Below, piece after piece: positions 49,779 through 59,424 of a stretch of 64,000 nucleotides of DNA (position 1 is its first letter; each line of letters starts with the position of its first letter). The notes beneath the pieces are model-generated. The model ran no database searches. It was not told the origin of the DNA and saw nothing but the letters and a program-made list of their open reading frames with translations. A program made the position numbers and the translations under genes. The stretch covers positions 310,001-374,000 of the forward strand of contig JAHDYR010000001.1 of NCBI GenBank assembly GCA_019828565.1, written 5' to 3'. The DNA comes from Carpediemonas membranifera. Lineage: Eukaryota; Fornicata.

Positions 49779-49790
49779 TCAAAATTTGAT
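49779..49790 (+). promoter_or_regulatory. TCAAAATTTGAT upstream element
   Basis: A 12-nt sequence 36-47 nt before the LRR gene ATG. The same 12-mer, on the minus strand at 39325-39336, lies 53-64 nt before the coiled-coil gene ATG. In both genes a second GATCAAAT copy in the opposite sense follows within 22 nt. A shared promoter element is inferred. Confidence 0.45.
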
Positions 49791-49825
49791 GCGATCAAAT
49801 TCTCAACGCCGATCGAACGAAAGCG

Positions 49826-51880
49826 ATGCTCCAGCCCGTAGAGCTTGTCTCTAAGCTGGTTACATCTGTTATAGATGCCCTAGACGATGATGAGATGTGC
49901 TCAGATTCTGATTTGATCGATTGGTACGTCCAAACTGCGCACTCTCTCGGGAGCGTGCCCAACCAAGCAGTTCTAGGCTTCATTCAGGCCAGCTACAGTG
50001 ATTTCCCCACCACTGAACTCACTCTTGCTGGCCAAATGTCCACGGACATTGATGTAGCTCTTGCTCTCGGCGCCATATACCTTAGCCCGACCCCGTTGAC
50101 CCTCGTCAACCTGTCCTCCACCGGCATCGGTAACCTTGCTGTCGAAATGCTTGTAGCTGGTTTCAATGCTCAGCGTCTGGCGACCCTTGAGCAGATGTGT
50201 CTTCGGGGCAACGACCTCGGCGACAGACGCATTGCCTCCATTGTTCGCAGTCTCGCCAATGCTCCAGAGCTCAACCACCTCGACATATCAGGCTGTTCCA
50301 TCACTGAGAGCGGCATCTCCGTCTTCCTGGATGTCGGCAAGGGTGGCGTGCCCTCGCTTCACACCCTGGCCTTGGATATGAACCCGCTCGGACACAAGGG
50401 CGGTGCTATACTTGGCCGATTGATCACTGTCATTCCCGTGAGCAAGCTGTACCTTGGTTCATGTGGACTTGGCGATGCTGGCGCGGAGATGCTCAGCAAG
50501 GGCTTGCGCCACTCTGAGCTTGAGGAAGTTATTCTGTGGGACAACGCTATTGGAGACCAGGGTGCCAAGGCCTTTGCACACGCAATCGCAGACATGCCCG
50601 AGGAAGCCACCGCCGCACCAGCAGCCCAGCCAGCTCCCCAGCCGACGCACACTAAGAGGCCATCGGGCGCACTCTCATCTACCGCGCCCCGTCGTCTCGC
50701 AATCCCCGCCACGCCCTCGATGAACAGGACACTGCCCACTCCCACTTTCGGGGCGAGTCGGCGACTTTCCTTGACCGATTCTCCGGCGTGCCGGACTGGG
50801 AGCCTTAGCAGCACTGCGGATTTCTCCAAGACCAACTCAGCCATGCCGTCGGCAGACGTGAGTGATGCTGAGGCGGAGGACGACGTCGATACTCCTCCAG
50901 TCGCCCCATTGACCGTCCTGGCACTCTGGAACAACAGGATTGGATCAGTGGGGGCCGCAGCTCTCGCACAGGCAATGGTCGCCCCAGGCGCAGCTAAGCT
51001 CGCGTCGCTGGACCTCAGCGGCAACCCGATCGGGAACAATGGAATCGCGCTCATGGAGGGAAGCCTCGGTAAGCTCTGCGCCAGCCAGCGGGAGGCTACA
51101 CTCGCCGCTTTTGAAGGAAAAACCTCCGACTGTCGGCACCCGTGTCGCGTGTGGGATTTGGCTCAGATCGGGCTGACCGGCGAGGGTATCCATTGTGTTG
51201 TAAGAGCACTCCGGATGTCAAACACTGACCGCCCACCCATGACAACCCTTACCAAATCAATTGATTGGTCCACACTGACCACCCTTAACCTGCATGGCAA
51301 CAATCTCCAGGATTCCGGCATTATTATCCTCATGGGCGGAGTCCGGAGCTGTCTGTCGTTGTCACGGCTGATTCTGTCACAAACCATGTTTAGTCACGCC
51401 GGTCTTGCTGCCATTGCGGCCTTGTTGACAGTACGCCCGACGGTCACCCATCTCGATATCAGCTGCAACCGCCTGACCGACGAGGCACTCAGCGTGCTCG
51501 TGCGGCGAGTTGGAACTGTCAAGCTTCATTCTCTCGTGCTCGACCACAACAATCTGGGAGATACATCGGTGACTGCGCTTGCCGAGTCACTTGTCAATCA
51601 TCCAACGTTGCATCACATCAGTTTAGCCCACAACAAGCTCGGTCTTGTTGCAGCCGTAGCCCTAGAGCAGGCTCTCGAGCAGTATAACGTGCTCCAAGTG
51701 CTCAACGTCTCCGGCAACCCCCTGCCCGCGACCTCCCAGACATCGCTGTGTCACGCCGTTGTCCGGCTGTGGGCCCGGCAGAAGCACGCCGGGATCCCTG
51801 CGCTGACGTGTGACCTGGTGAGAGAGAAGGGATTCGAGCCTGACACCATGGTGGCCAGGCGGGGAGAGGAGACGGAGTAG
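49826..51880 (+). CDS. Leucine-rich repeat protein (ribonuclease-inhibitor type)
   Basis: 684 aa. Repeats of about 28 residues with the pattern L-x-x-L-x-L-x-x-N-x-L/I-G-D-x-G start near residue 85 (LEQMCLRGNDLGDRRIASIV, LNHLDISGCSITESGISVFL, LHTLALDMNPLGHKGGAILG, VILWDNAIGDQGAKAFAHAI). They resume after a Pro/Ser/Thr-rich insert at 265-350 (VLALWNNRIGSVGAAALAQA through LHSLVLDHNNLGDTSVTALA to about 620). The start MLQPVELVSKLVTSVIDALDDDE is helical. No signal peptide, membrane helix or catalytic domain. It is probably a scaffold, such as a ciliary LRR protein. Confidence 0.85.
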   Translation: MLQPVELVSKLVTSVIDALDDDEMCSDSDLIDWYVQTAHSLGSVPNQAVLGFIQASYSDFPTTELTLAGQMSTDIDVALALGAIYLSPTPLTLVNLSSTGIGNLAVEMLVAGFNAQRLATLEQMCLRGNDLGDRRIASIVRSLANAPELNHLDISGCSITESGISVFLDVGKGGVPSLHTLALDMNPLGHKGGAILGRLITVIPVSKLYLGSCGLGDAGAEMLSKGLRHSELEEVILWDNAIGDQGAKAFAHAIADMPEEATAAPAAQPAPQPTHTKRPSGALSSTAPRRLAIPATPSMNRTLPTPTFGASRRLSLTDSPACRTGSLSSTADFSKTNSAMPSADVSDAEAEDDVDTPPVAPLTVLALWNNRIGSVGAAALAQAMVAPGAAKLASLDLSGNPIGNNGIALMEGSLGKLCASQREATLAAFEGKTSDCRHPCRVWDLAQIGLTGEGIHCVVRALRMSNTDRPPMTTLTKSIDWSTLTTLNLHGNNLQDSGIIILMGGVRSCLSLSRLILSQTMFSHAGLAAIAALLTVRPTVTHLDISCNRLTDEALSVLVRRVGTVKLHSLVLDHNNLGDTSVTALAESLVNHPTLHHISLAHNKLGLVAAVALEQALEQYNVLQVLNVSGNPLPATSQTSLCHAVVRLWARQKHAGIPALTCDLVREKGFEPDTMVARRGEETE

Positions 51881-52167
51881 GCTGTACCATAAACATCATT
51901 GCCAATTGGATAGAAGGAGAGCGATCATGTCTGGGAACACCGTCCAGTTGGGAAGTGCTTTAACCACCGCGAAAGAGAACTAGCTTTATCAAGGCCGCAG
52001 TTGTTGAACGATGATAATGATGTTGGTTATTGACATGAACTTGTGCAGACTAGTGGAATAGTCTTTTAGCACATTTGTGCTGGTCATCGGAGACTTGCGT
52101 CGTCCTATAGCTGCGTTTAATGGTCATTGGGTATCAACGGATATGAATCCTAACTCCCTATAGTTTC

Positions 52168-52851
52168 TTAGAGCTCACGGCGGTTAGCCTGCTCGCGGGC
52201 AATGCGCGCGGCGTTGAGCTCCTCGCGCTTGACGGACTTGAAGCCGTTGACGGGGTGACCGTCTCTGTGGACGTCGATGGAGTCCATAAAGCCTGTGATG
52301 GCAGTGACGAGAGAATCGAACTCGCGCTTTTCCTCCTCGCGGACATCAGTGATAGCGACGCAAGCGCAGGTCTTCATGTGGACGACCTGGCCGAGAACGG
52401 CCTTGCTGGGGATGATGCAGTAAGGGATGTTCTGCTTGCGGCAGAGGGCGGGGATGTGGAGAACGACTTCGATGGGGTCGACGTCGGCGGCGATGACAAC
52501 AAGCTTGGTCTGCTTCTTCTCGATGAGTGATGTCACGTGGTTCACACCGAACTTGGCGAAGTAGGGCTTCTTCTGAGCGATCTCCTTGCCTTTAGCCTTG
52601 GCCTCGGCGAGAGCTTGAAGGCGGGCCTTCTTCTGGGCGCGGTCCTCGGGCTTGTACTTGGAGAGGAAGGAGACGAGGTTGGTGGCGACGTTCTTCTCAA
52701 CAGTGTGCGTGAACATGTTGAGGGCAGCGGGCTGCTTCAGGCGCTGAACAAGAACATTCTTCTTGCGTTGGTTGACAACGTAGCGGGGGAATCTCGTATA
52801 ACGGGTGAGATCCATGTGCTTCTGACCAGTAGCAGACATAACGCGAACCAT
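52168..52851 (-). CDS. RPL7A: Large ribosomal subunit protein eL8 (L7Ae family)
   Basis: 227 aa. DLTRYTRFPRYVVNQRKKNVL, VQRLKQPAALNMF, the kink-turn binding core KLVVIAADVDPIEVVLHIPALCRKQNIPYCIIPSKAVLGQVVHMKTCACVAITDV, and the basic end are diagnostic for eL8. The start at ATG 52851 (MVRVMSATGQKH) gives a protein about 40 residues shorter at the N-terminus than in animals. The longer frame begins with TTG. The codons are biased, as in eL6. Confidence 0.95.
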   Translation of the reverse strand: MVRVMSATGQKHMDLTRYTRFPRYVVNQRKKNVLVQRLKQPAALNMFTHTVEKNVATNLVSFLSKYKPEDRAQKKARLQALAEAKAKGKEIAQKKPYFAKFGVNHVTSLIEKKQTKLVVIAADVDPIEVVLHIPALCRKQNIPYCIIPSKAVLGQVVHMKTCACVAITDVREEEKREFDSLVTAITGFMDSIDVHRDGHPVNGFKSVKREELNAARIAREQANRREL

Positions 52852-53050
52852 TCTTGATGCTTTTAGCAAAGAGCCGTGTTGCAAGCAACGAGGTGAACCC
52901 TTCAAAAGTCAAAAATGGCCAAAACTCAGTCGTGAAGAATGAGGGTACTTGGACTTATATAGCTACTATAAACACCATTAGCCACTTCCAGGCTGGTTCC
53001 AGGTTGCATTTCGGCAGAATCATTTTTTGCGCAGTTTGTGTCAGCGCGCC

Positions 53051-54176
53051 ATGATCGAGTCTATCTCCAGCCTTAAGAACGCTTCGAGTCTCCCTCCGCA
53101 AGTTCGACGCGCCAAATGTGCTTCAATTGCGGGCCGTTCTCTGAAAGAGGTTGTTGAATGCCCCGAGGGCTTCTATGTTTTAGTCTCGATGAAGCTTCCT
53201 CGTGTCTCTATACACCTTAGGCATGTTAGCATCATGCAGGTTGCTGTTTGGTTCCAGCAGACATACGGATGCCCTATTGTTATCCACATGCGGGACGACC
53301 TCGACTTTTTGACAGCCACCGTGAAGCAAAAGGGCTCTGAGCGCCCTATCCAGTTCACAGAGTCCCGCACCAAGGCCAAGAACATGGCTACTGAGCTCCT
53401 CCAGTGTGGTGTTGACGCCGAGAAGACGTTTGTCTGCAACACGACGTCTTGCGTCGGCCGTCTCTTCCACACGATGCTCCACATCGAGAAGTACACGCAG
53501 TGCCTCCATATCGAGTCCGAGCTCGGTGTCACTACGTCCAACAACATCGGGATGTACGCGCATCCCGCCACAGTCGCAGCGATGACCCAACCCGCCTCCC
53601 TCGCCGGCCTCGTGCCCTCCAAGGCGGCCTGCCTCGCCGTGACCGACACCACGGACGAGCCGGTCTGGCACACAGCTCTCAGATACAGCGAAGCGACTGG
53701 AGCCCCTGCCCCGTGCGTCCTTATGGCCGCACCCGTGCCCATCCCTGAGGCAGGTCGGGTCCGTGATCGAGGAGGACGCCCCAGAGCTCATGGGAATGCA
53801 GAACAGCACCCTGTTCCTCGCAGACGCTGTCGGAAAGAAGATCAGCAACAAGCTCAACAAGTTTGCCGTGTCTGGCGGCCGGGAGACGGTGGAGGAGCAG
53901 AAGGAGCGCGGCGCCGACCTCACACTCGACGTCCCCTTCGCACTTTACGACCTCCTCGAGTCGGATGACTTCAAGGTTGAGTCGATTCGTGCAGGATACG
54001 GCACCGGCGGGTCTGGCATGGTCAACGAGACCGGGGCGACCGAGTTCATGATGACCGGCAATGTCAAGAAGACTGTGGCCGAGCTTGTGCTGGGCATCAT
54101 GGGTCCCATGGCATCCAGGACGAAGGAGGCGAAGGATTTATATAAGGTTTGCTCCGAGCCGCGTCAGCTTTATTAA
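53051..54176 (+). CDS. Tryptophanyl-tRNA synthetase-like protein lacking signature motifs; frame interrupted
   Basis: The order of blocks follows the eukaryotic TrpRS catalytic domain: FYVLVSMKLPRVSIHLRHVSIMQVAVWFQQ, CPIVIHMRDDLDFL, MATELLQCGVDAEKTFV, GVTTSNNIGMYAHPATVAAM, then STLFLADAVGKKISNKLNKFAVSGGRETVEEQKERGAD and a C-terminal helical end. The HxGH motif is HLRH, the DQDP-like stretch is DTTDEP, and no KMSAS is present at its place (APELMGMQNS). The reading frame shifts by one base near 53745 between APVPIPEA and QVGSVIEED. A 37-nt GTCCTT...GGCAG intron from 53720 could explain this but would remove aligned sequence. This may be a non-catalytic paralogue or a decaying gene. Confidence 0.7.
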
Positions 54177-54395
54177 ATTGGCGGCAACACGACAGATCGA
54201 GCCCAAAGTTGCTAGGCTCGGGGCATTGTGGGTATAGATGAGATTTCCGTGTCTTGTCATGATTTTGATGATATCTATCGGATCTTGTTAATCTTGGAAA
54301 TGACGAAAGGCGCTTGAAGATATACTTCAACATCTTCTTCCATCAGGGCTCTATGTTCCCAAAAGTTCAGGAAATAGTTCAAATACCTTAGAATC

Positions 54396-56009
54396 ATGTC
54401 GTTTGACAACGAAAATCTCTTCAACACCCCTATGCCATCTTCCCTTTCCAAACACAAGCAGAACGGGGAGGAAAATCGGCGAAGGCCACCAGAAACTCCT
54501 GATATTGACCCTTTCGACAACGTAGAACCTGTGAATACACCAAAGAATAGAATAGGTTCCAACTTCTTTGCTCCCATCTTTCGACTTTACGCCCTCAAAA
54601 TGCCCCCGGACGATGATGAATACATCGACGACCTCGATATTTTCCCTCTCTCTACATGTATCCTCGAGGATCCGCCATATATTCACCAGCCGTCCATCAA
54701 GTTCACGGACAAGAACATGACCCCTTCTCTCAACAGCCGGCACTTCAACCTCATTCTAGACGCTTTCCCAGAGGAGCGCGAGTACATGTTCCCCTTCTTG
54801 AACGCCCTCTTCAGCGTCGCCTCGCTCTCTACCCGCGAGCAACGTGGCAAGCGTCTCTTTGAACTCATGTCCCGACGCCACCCCGACCCGCCCGCCTTCA
54901 TCAGCTCCAAGCTGACCCTCCTGAGGCTCGACCAGTATGACCACAGGTGTCCCGCCCCCCTGTTTGCCCGGATTCTGATCTGGGCAGCCATCCAACTCCA
55001 TGCGGCTGGCCGACTCGGCCATGCCGTGGATGACGTTGCTTTCTTTTGCGCTGAGGCGGTGAGGTCGTCTGTCGGCCACTCTCTCTTCAACGTTGTGGGC
55101 CTACTCCGGGGCTTCAGCCGCTTCCCCTTTGCAGTGGGCGACATTTCCTCCGCCCCCGCCCTGTTCTGGGCCAAGACTGACTTCACCCGACTCTGTCTCG
55201 CAGCCATCGAGGAGCTGATGGATGACGTCACCATAGACCTGAACCGCTCGGACACCCACACCCTGTGCCACTCGATCAGCGTCGCCGCGAGTAACATCGC
55301 CCGAGTAGTCTGCCACATTCAGAAACCCTCACGCGCCCTCCCCGACGACGTATTCAACCTCATGTCTGATGCCGACTGGGTTCCCGAGGAGCGGCTCAAC
55401 GCCAGATCAGACCTCCAGCAGGCGCTCGGGCCCGACTCCAAGCTGGCCGGCCGGGACAACGTCAGGTCTCTCCTCCAGCTCGCGAACATGGGCATTGGCA
55501 CTAGCGCGGTGCGCCTGATGACCGCCCTCCGCGCTGAGAGCGACACCAAGACTGCCGGTCCCGTTCTCATGAACGCACTCCGGTATGTAGACACCGCCAG
55601 GGCTCTCCCAGTCGCCCTCCGCAACAACCTAGCCCCCTGGCCAGACATGTACAGGGCCATCTGCCACGCCACGTACACCGCCACCCTCGCCAAGGCCATT
55701 CTCGAGACGGCCGGGGCGACCAACACCCGCAAGTGGGACTTCCACGCCGCCCCCGTGCATCTGCTGGCCCTCCGGACCGCCGTGGACCACCCGTACTGTC
55801 GCGACACGGTGCTCTCGTGTCTCCACGCCCTCCTCGCCAGCGTCCCATCCCGCGAGAGCCTGCTCCGTAGGTCTCGCCCTCACGCTGACCTCTCTCGCCT
55901 GCGAATAGAGTTCGACGAGGACGTAGAAGCGTGGGTCTCGAACACCAAGATTCTCTTGTGCAAGGAGGGGGTTTCCGAGAAGATCCACAAGGCCTCCATG
56001 GGCAAGTAG
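54396..56009 (+). CDS. Conserved-looking protein of unknown function
   Basis: 537 aa, one exon. The first 105 residues are Pro/Asp/Asn-rich. The rest is alpha-helical with regular hydrophobic spacing like an alpha-solenoid (LFARILIWAAIQLHAAGRLGHA, FTRLCLAAIEELMDDVTIDL, VHLLALRTAVDHPYCRDTVL). No signal peptide, membrane helix or metal site. I do not recognise the family. The high third-position GC and absence of stops over 1.6 kb show it is a real gene. Confidence 0.75.
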   Translation: MSFDNENLFNTPMPSSLSKHKQNGEENRRRPPETPDIDPFDNVEPVNTPKNRIGSNFFAPIFRLYALKMPPDDDEYIDDLDIFPLSTCILEDPPYIHQPSIKFTDKNMTPSLNSRHFNLILDAFPEEREYMFPFLNALFSVASLSTREQRGKRLFELMSRRHPDPPAFISSKLTLLRLDQYDHRCPAPLFARILIWAAIQLHAAGRLGHAVDDVAFFCAEAVRSSVGHSLFNVVGLLRGFSRFPFAVGDISSAPALFWAKTDFTRLCLAAIEELMDDVTIDLNRSDTHTLCHSISVAASNIARVVCHIQKPSRALPDDVFNLMSDADWVPEERLNARSDLQQALGPDSKLAGRDNVRSLLQLANMGIGTSAVRLMTALRAESDTKTAGPVLMNALRYVDTARALPVALRNNLAPWPDMYRAICHATYTATLAKAILETAGATNTRKWDFHAAPVHLLALRTAVDHPYCRDTVLSCLHALLASVPSRESLLRRSRPHADLSRLRIEFDEDVEAWVSNTKILLCKEGVSEKIHKASMGK

Positions 56010-56196
56010 AGCAAGCTAGATGCTATTATAAAGAGAAACATGCATTTATTCGAGATTAACTCTCCCATGTGGCCGGGCGGACAGCGGTCGGTCGACATTA
56101 GTCGGCAAGTGATGAAATTACATAAATTTAAGTCTAAACTAACATGCATCCTTGGTTAACACATGTACTTGGCATAAATACTCTTCTGACGCAGAC

Positions 56197-56637
56197 TCAG
56201 CGCCGGCTCTGACCGGGTCCTTCCACAGCATCGATAAACTCTTGGGCCGCGGCGACCTGGTGCGCCCATGTCTGCATAGCGCGATCAATACCGTTCAGTT
56301 GGTCGTAAAGAACATTTTCGACTGCCTCGGCTGCCTTGGTGGAGGAGGAGCGGAGGGTTTCGAGCCTTTCATCCCACATGCGGCGTGAGGCCTCGGTGCT
56401 TTCGTCAATGTTCGTGATTATGTCCATAATATCGCTTGGAAGGTCTCTTGTATTCAAATCTGAGGCGATGCTGCCTGTACCCGAGACCTTAGAGAGGTTG
56501 CTTCGTTCTCTTGGCGGATACGTCCTCTGAGTCTTTGGAGAGCTCAAAGGACTGCTATATGGCGAACTTCTATCCGAATAAGTGGGCGTTGACGGTGTTC
56601 TATCGAACTTCTTCCCAGTTTTCCCAAGCAGCGGCAT
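56197..56637 (-). CDS. Small protein with disordered head and coiled-coil tail, unknown
   Basis: 146 codons from ATG 56637 (upstream codons lack ATG). Residues 1-60 are Ser/Thr/Pro/Arg-rich (FDRTPSTPTYSDRSSPYSS), and residues 75-140 form a coiled coil (IMDIITNIDESTEASRRMW, KAAEAVENVLYDQLNGIDRA). It reads like a short cytoskeletal or membrane-fusion adaptor, with no firm homology. An upstream exon is possible. Confidence 0.5.
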   Translation of the reverse strand: MPLLGKTGKKFDRTPSTPTYSDRSSPYSSPLSSPKTQRTYPPRERSNLSKVSGTGSIASDLNTRDLPSDIMDIITNIDESTEASRRMWDERLETLRSSSTKAAEAVENVLYDQLNGIDRAMQTWAHQVAAAQEFIDAVEGPGQSRR

Positions 56638-57643
56638 CGTGCTCTTTCTTTGCTTCAAGTCGACGATTCCGCTGCCACCAAATCGAGACAAGCATAGGTG
56701 CAACGAACACTATACATCCATGTTACTCGGATGGATGAGGTTATGCATCGGCGGCAGCCCGAGAGGACGAAATTCTGCATCGACAAGCGGGGCACGCCAG
56801 TCTTCGGGTGGAACAAACTATGTATTCACTGCATCTATGCGCTACAGTACTTCTGTTGCCTTTGTCCTGGGTGGCAGAGTCTTTGCCGCTGAGGGCGGAT
56901 TTGGTCGGCGACCACCAGACCATGATTGGCGTCAAGTGGATTGTAGAGAGATGTAGATGAGCGCAAAATGTAGAATAGACATGTAGTAGCGAGTATTCAT
57001 GCTTAGCTGTTGCAGATAGTCCTTTGCCATCTCATACTAACGGCCGGCATCACAATGCTCCATAACAATCGCGTATTTAGCCAAAAACATAGCGAAATAC
57101 CCTTATCTACACCCATTGAATGGTTGCTAAGCTCTCAAACTCAAACTTTCCCCGCCAATTTCACTAGTCGTCAGTGAGTATCACCGTCTCGACCAGCAAT
57201 CTCGCCAATCTCCGGAGATCGGATCACTCATCAGTCAATATCTCATGGATCCGACCCGCCTATCATGTATGAGTGAAATCCGGTCTTTATTGGTTAATTG
57301 GGTCGACTTCCAAAGATGGATCCAATATTGGATTCTTGTTGAGACCTGACGCAATATTGTCAAGGTCCATGCGGTGTGCGATGATATCACTAGCCATGAA
57401 TCCGTTGGTCTTCGCAGATTGTTGCTTGAGTGAAAAGAATCTTCAACCGCAATTGGGGCAAAGTACAAATTTTACGGATTTAATGGGTTAGGGTTTACAA
57501 AAGCGGTCCCAATCATCTCTTACGTTGATAATGAACCACTCAAGACCACCCATATGTGATTCTGAAGAGCAAGAAATCCCAAATATTGAAATCATCATTC
57601 GCCAGCAACTCAGCCAACCCGGGCTCTTAGCCTTGCATGTTTA
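56638..57643. other. Long intergenic region
   Basis: 1006 bp between two minus-strand genes, one of the least gene-dense parts of the window. It is AT-rich beyond 57000. It contains a perfect 14-bp palindrome, ATCCAATATTGGAT (57320-57333). Frames up to 77 codons are present on both strands but none is protein-like. No RNA gene or transposon end recognised. Confidence 0.5.
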
Positions 57644-58584
57644 CTATATAAATGTATCTAGACGCTGCGGCTTGTTTTCTCTTATGTCTGGGTCGTGCAG
57701 CACCGGCATCGGACTGTGAACCCCCTGTAGCTTCTCCACCAAGAGCTTGAACGAGCGCGTTGTCGGTCTACGCCGCACTGTAATTATCTCCTCATAGTCA
57801 GAGTTGATCTGTCGGACTGTCTGGTGGGCGCTGTGTATTATGTTTCTGAAAGACGCGGGCGTGTTCGTTGGAGGCGCGCCGACTTCGTCTTGGTGTCGCT
57901 TGAGCAGGGCGGAAATATGGTCATCTCGAAGCAGCTCGTTGCTCGAGAGGTTGTTCAGAGCCGCGACCTTCCGTCGGTAAATTTGGAGGTGCGAACCAAT
58001 GCAGTCAAAGCTGATTTGTTTCGAAAGCTCGGCACTAATCTGCTTAGGCGTGACCGACTTAATGCCGTACCTGTATTAGTGTACAAGAGACCAAGTGTGC
58101 GTCATTTGGGCGCAGCCGTGGGGCCGGTTGGCGCGGGCGACACTCTCAGATTGGGAACAAACTTGATTACTGCGGCCTCGAACTCCGCATGGAGTGCTGC
58201 TGTCCACCTCATGCGTGGTTTCCGTTGCTTAGCCTTCTTTTTCTGAATCCCAGCTCGCTTTGTCGACGAATTCGCCTCCATAGCTTGAAGCAACAACTCC
58301 TCGGGCCTATACGCAGACCCTTGTGATTCTGACGAGGACGAATGGCCCGAGTCATCATCGCTGAGAGTTGAAGCAGTTGGACTCATCACGTAACCAAGGG
58401 CCGGACCACTCATTGTCGTGGATTCGCGGGTCGGATGTTTGATCGATTTTGAGTGGTCTTCTTGAAACGAGTGCCGCGAGAGATTGGAGCGACTACAAAT
58501 TGACTCTGCTGCTGGCGGCGACCAGGATCGTTTGTTGAAGGAGAGGCGGGGCGGTGTGGGTTTCTTGAACTTGAAAAATGGCAT
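57644..58584 (-). CDS. GARP/Myb-type (SHAQKYF-like) DNA-binding protein
   Basis: 282 aa from exons 58584-58163 and 58070-57644, around a 92-nt intron (GTTTGT...CTAATACAG), the longest in the window. Splicing yields KPRMRWTAALHAEFEAAVIKYGIKSVTPKQIS, AELSKQISFDCIGSHLQIYRRKVAALNN. This is the two-helix plus SHLQKYR pattern of plant-type GARP (G2-like, ARR-B) Myb domains: R-x-R-W-T-x-x-L-H-x-x-F, then A-T-P-K-x-I, then S-H-L-Q-K-Y-R. Ser/Asp-rich regions precede it. It is probably a transcription factor. An open frame on the opposite strand here is a shadow. The two domain halves only join if the intron is removed, which is the key support. Confidence 0.75.
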
Positions 58585-58744
58585 GTTACTGAAATGATGT
58601 CCAGCGATCTCTTGACATGATGCAGGTTGATCGAGGTCTCTTCTCCAGTAGTATCTTTGATCGTTTGCCCCAATATCGAGATATCTGAAAATCTCGAGCG
58701 AGCAGGATAAGGCACGATCATCAAGAATTTCCTCATCTCAAAGT
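58585..58744. promoter_or_regulatory. Divergent promoter region
   Basis: 160 bp between the start codons of the GARP gene (minus) and the CCPC membrane protein gene (plus). It must hold both promoters. It is AT-rich near 58670-58690 (GATATCTGAAAATCTCG) but has no clear TATA box. Confidence 0.4.
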
Positions 58745-59150
58745 ATGAAGCCTGTTAGCGTTATGTTCTTGATGCTTCTGGTAGTATCTGTCGTATGTAT
58801 GCCAGTTGATCTTCTTGATGTCACCTGCGATAAGCCTATCGGCTTGAGTCCACATGCAGAGATGTTTGGCGCCGATACCATCCGTATCACAGCCTCTGAA
58901 GTGTTCGGCGCCGATACTACGAGCTCAACGGCTTCTGGTGGACCAATTACCACGCTTGTATCGTTCATCTTTCTGTTTCCCCTCATTCTCTTTATCATTT
59001 GCTGCCCGTGTGCCACTGCCCTTGTTTGTTCATCTCCAATAACCCATCACACAGTTTGTTGTCTGTTGCCCCTGCTGCACTGTCTTCAGTATTGCATACA
59101 TCATCTTCTTCACAATTCTTGTAGGGTGGTTGGCTGACCAAGGATTGTGA
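58745..59150 (+). CDS. Small two-helix membrane protein with CCPC motifs
   Basis: 124 aa from exons 58745-59023 and 59055-59150 (31-nt intron, GTTTGT...ACACAG). A signal peptide (MKPVSVMFLMLLVVSVVC) is followed by a short luminal part that has two copies of FGADT. Two hydrophobic segments follow, LVSFIFLFPLILFIICCPCA and FVVCCPCCTVFSIAYIIFF, both containing CCPC, then VGWLADQGL. The paired CCPC could be palmitoylated or bind metal. No known family recognised. Without the intron the second helix is lost, so the splice is favoured. Confidence 0.6.
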
Positions 59151-59424
59151 GCTTGATCGATTGCGATGAACCCATATAGTTTCGAACCTAGTCGACAGTG
59201 AACCGCTTTCTTTATGCCGGTAAACTTGTCCATCAGATGTTCTTTGATTCTGTGGATCTCTTGGGCAACGTTCTCCCGAGATTCTTTCGAAAAATATTTC
59301 GACAAAAAGTCGTGTGTGGCTCCGTTGTCTGGGTGTGGCATCGTATGCGCCGACCCTAGTTGGCGATATTTGGGTCACGCAGGGTCAGAGCGCAGGGTAA
59401 GACTAAGCATTAAGCATCACTAAT

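Noticed and set aside
53720-53756. A 37-nt intron to explain the TrpRS-like frame change
   Set aside because: The frame would be restored, but the segment removed aligns with normal TrpRS sequence and the donor (GTCCTT) does not match the other introns. An indel is more likely.
57824-58246. A 140-codon plus-strand frame
   Set aside because: It is antisense to the GARP Myb gene, whose two exons join into a recognisable DNA-binding domain.
59030-59341. A 103-codon minus-strand frame with an ATG start
   Set aside because: Its 3' part overlaps the second exon of the CCPC gene and its content is not recognisable. The part from 59151 to 59341 is somewhat protein-like, so a small gene cannot be excluded.
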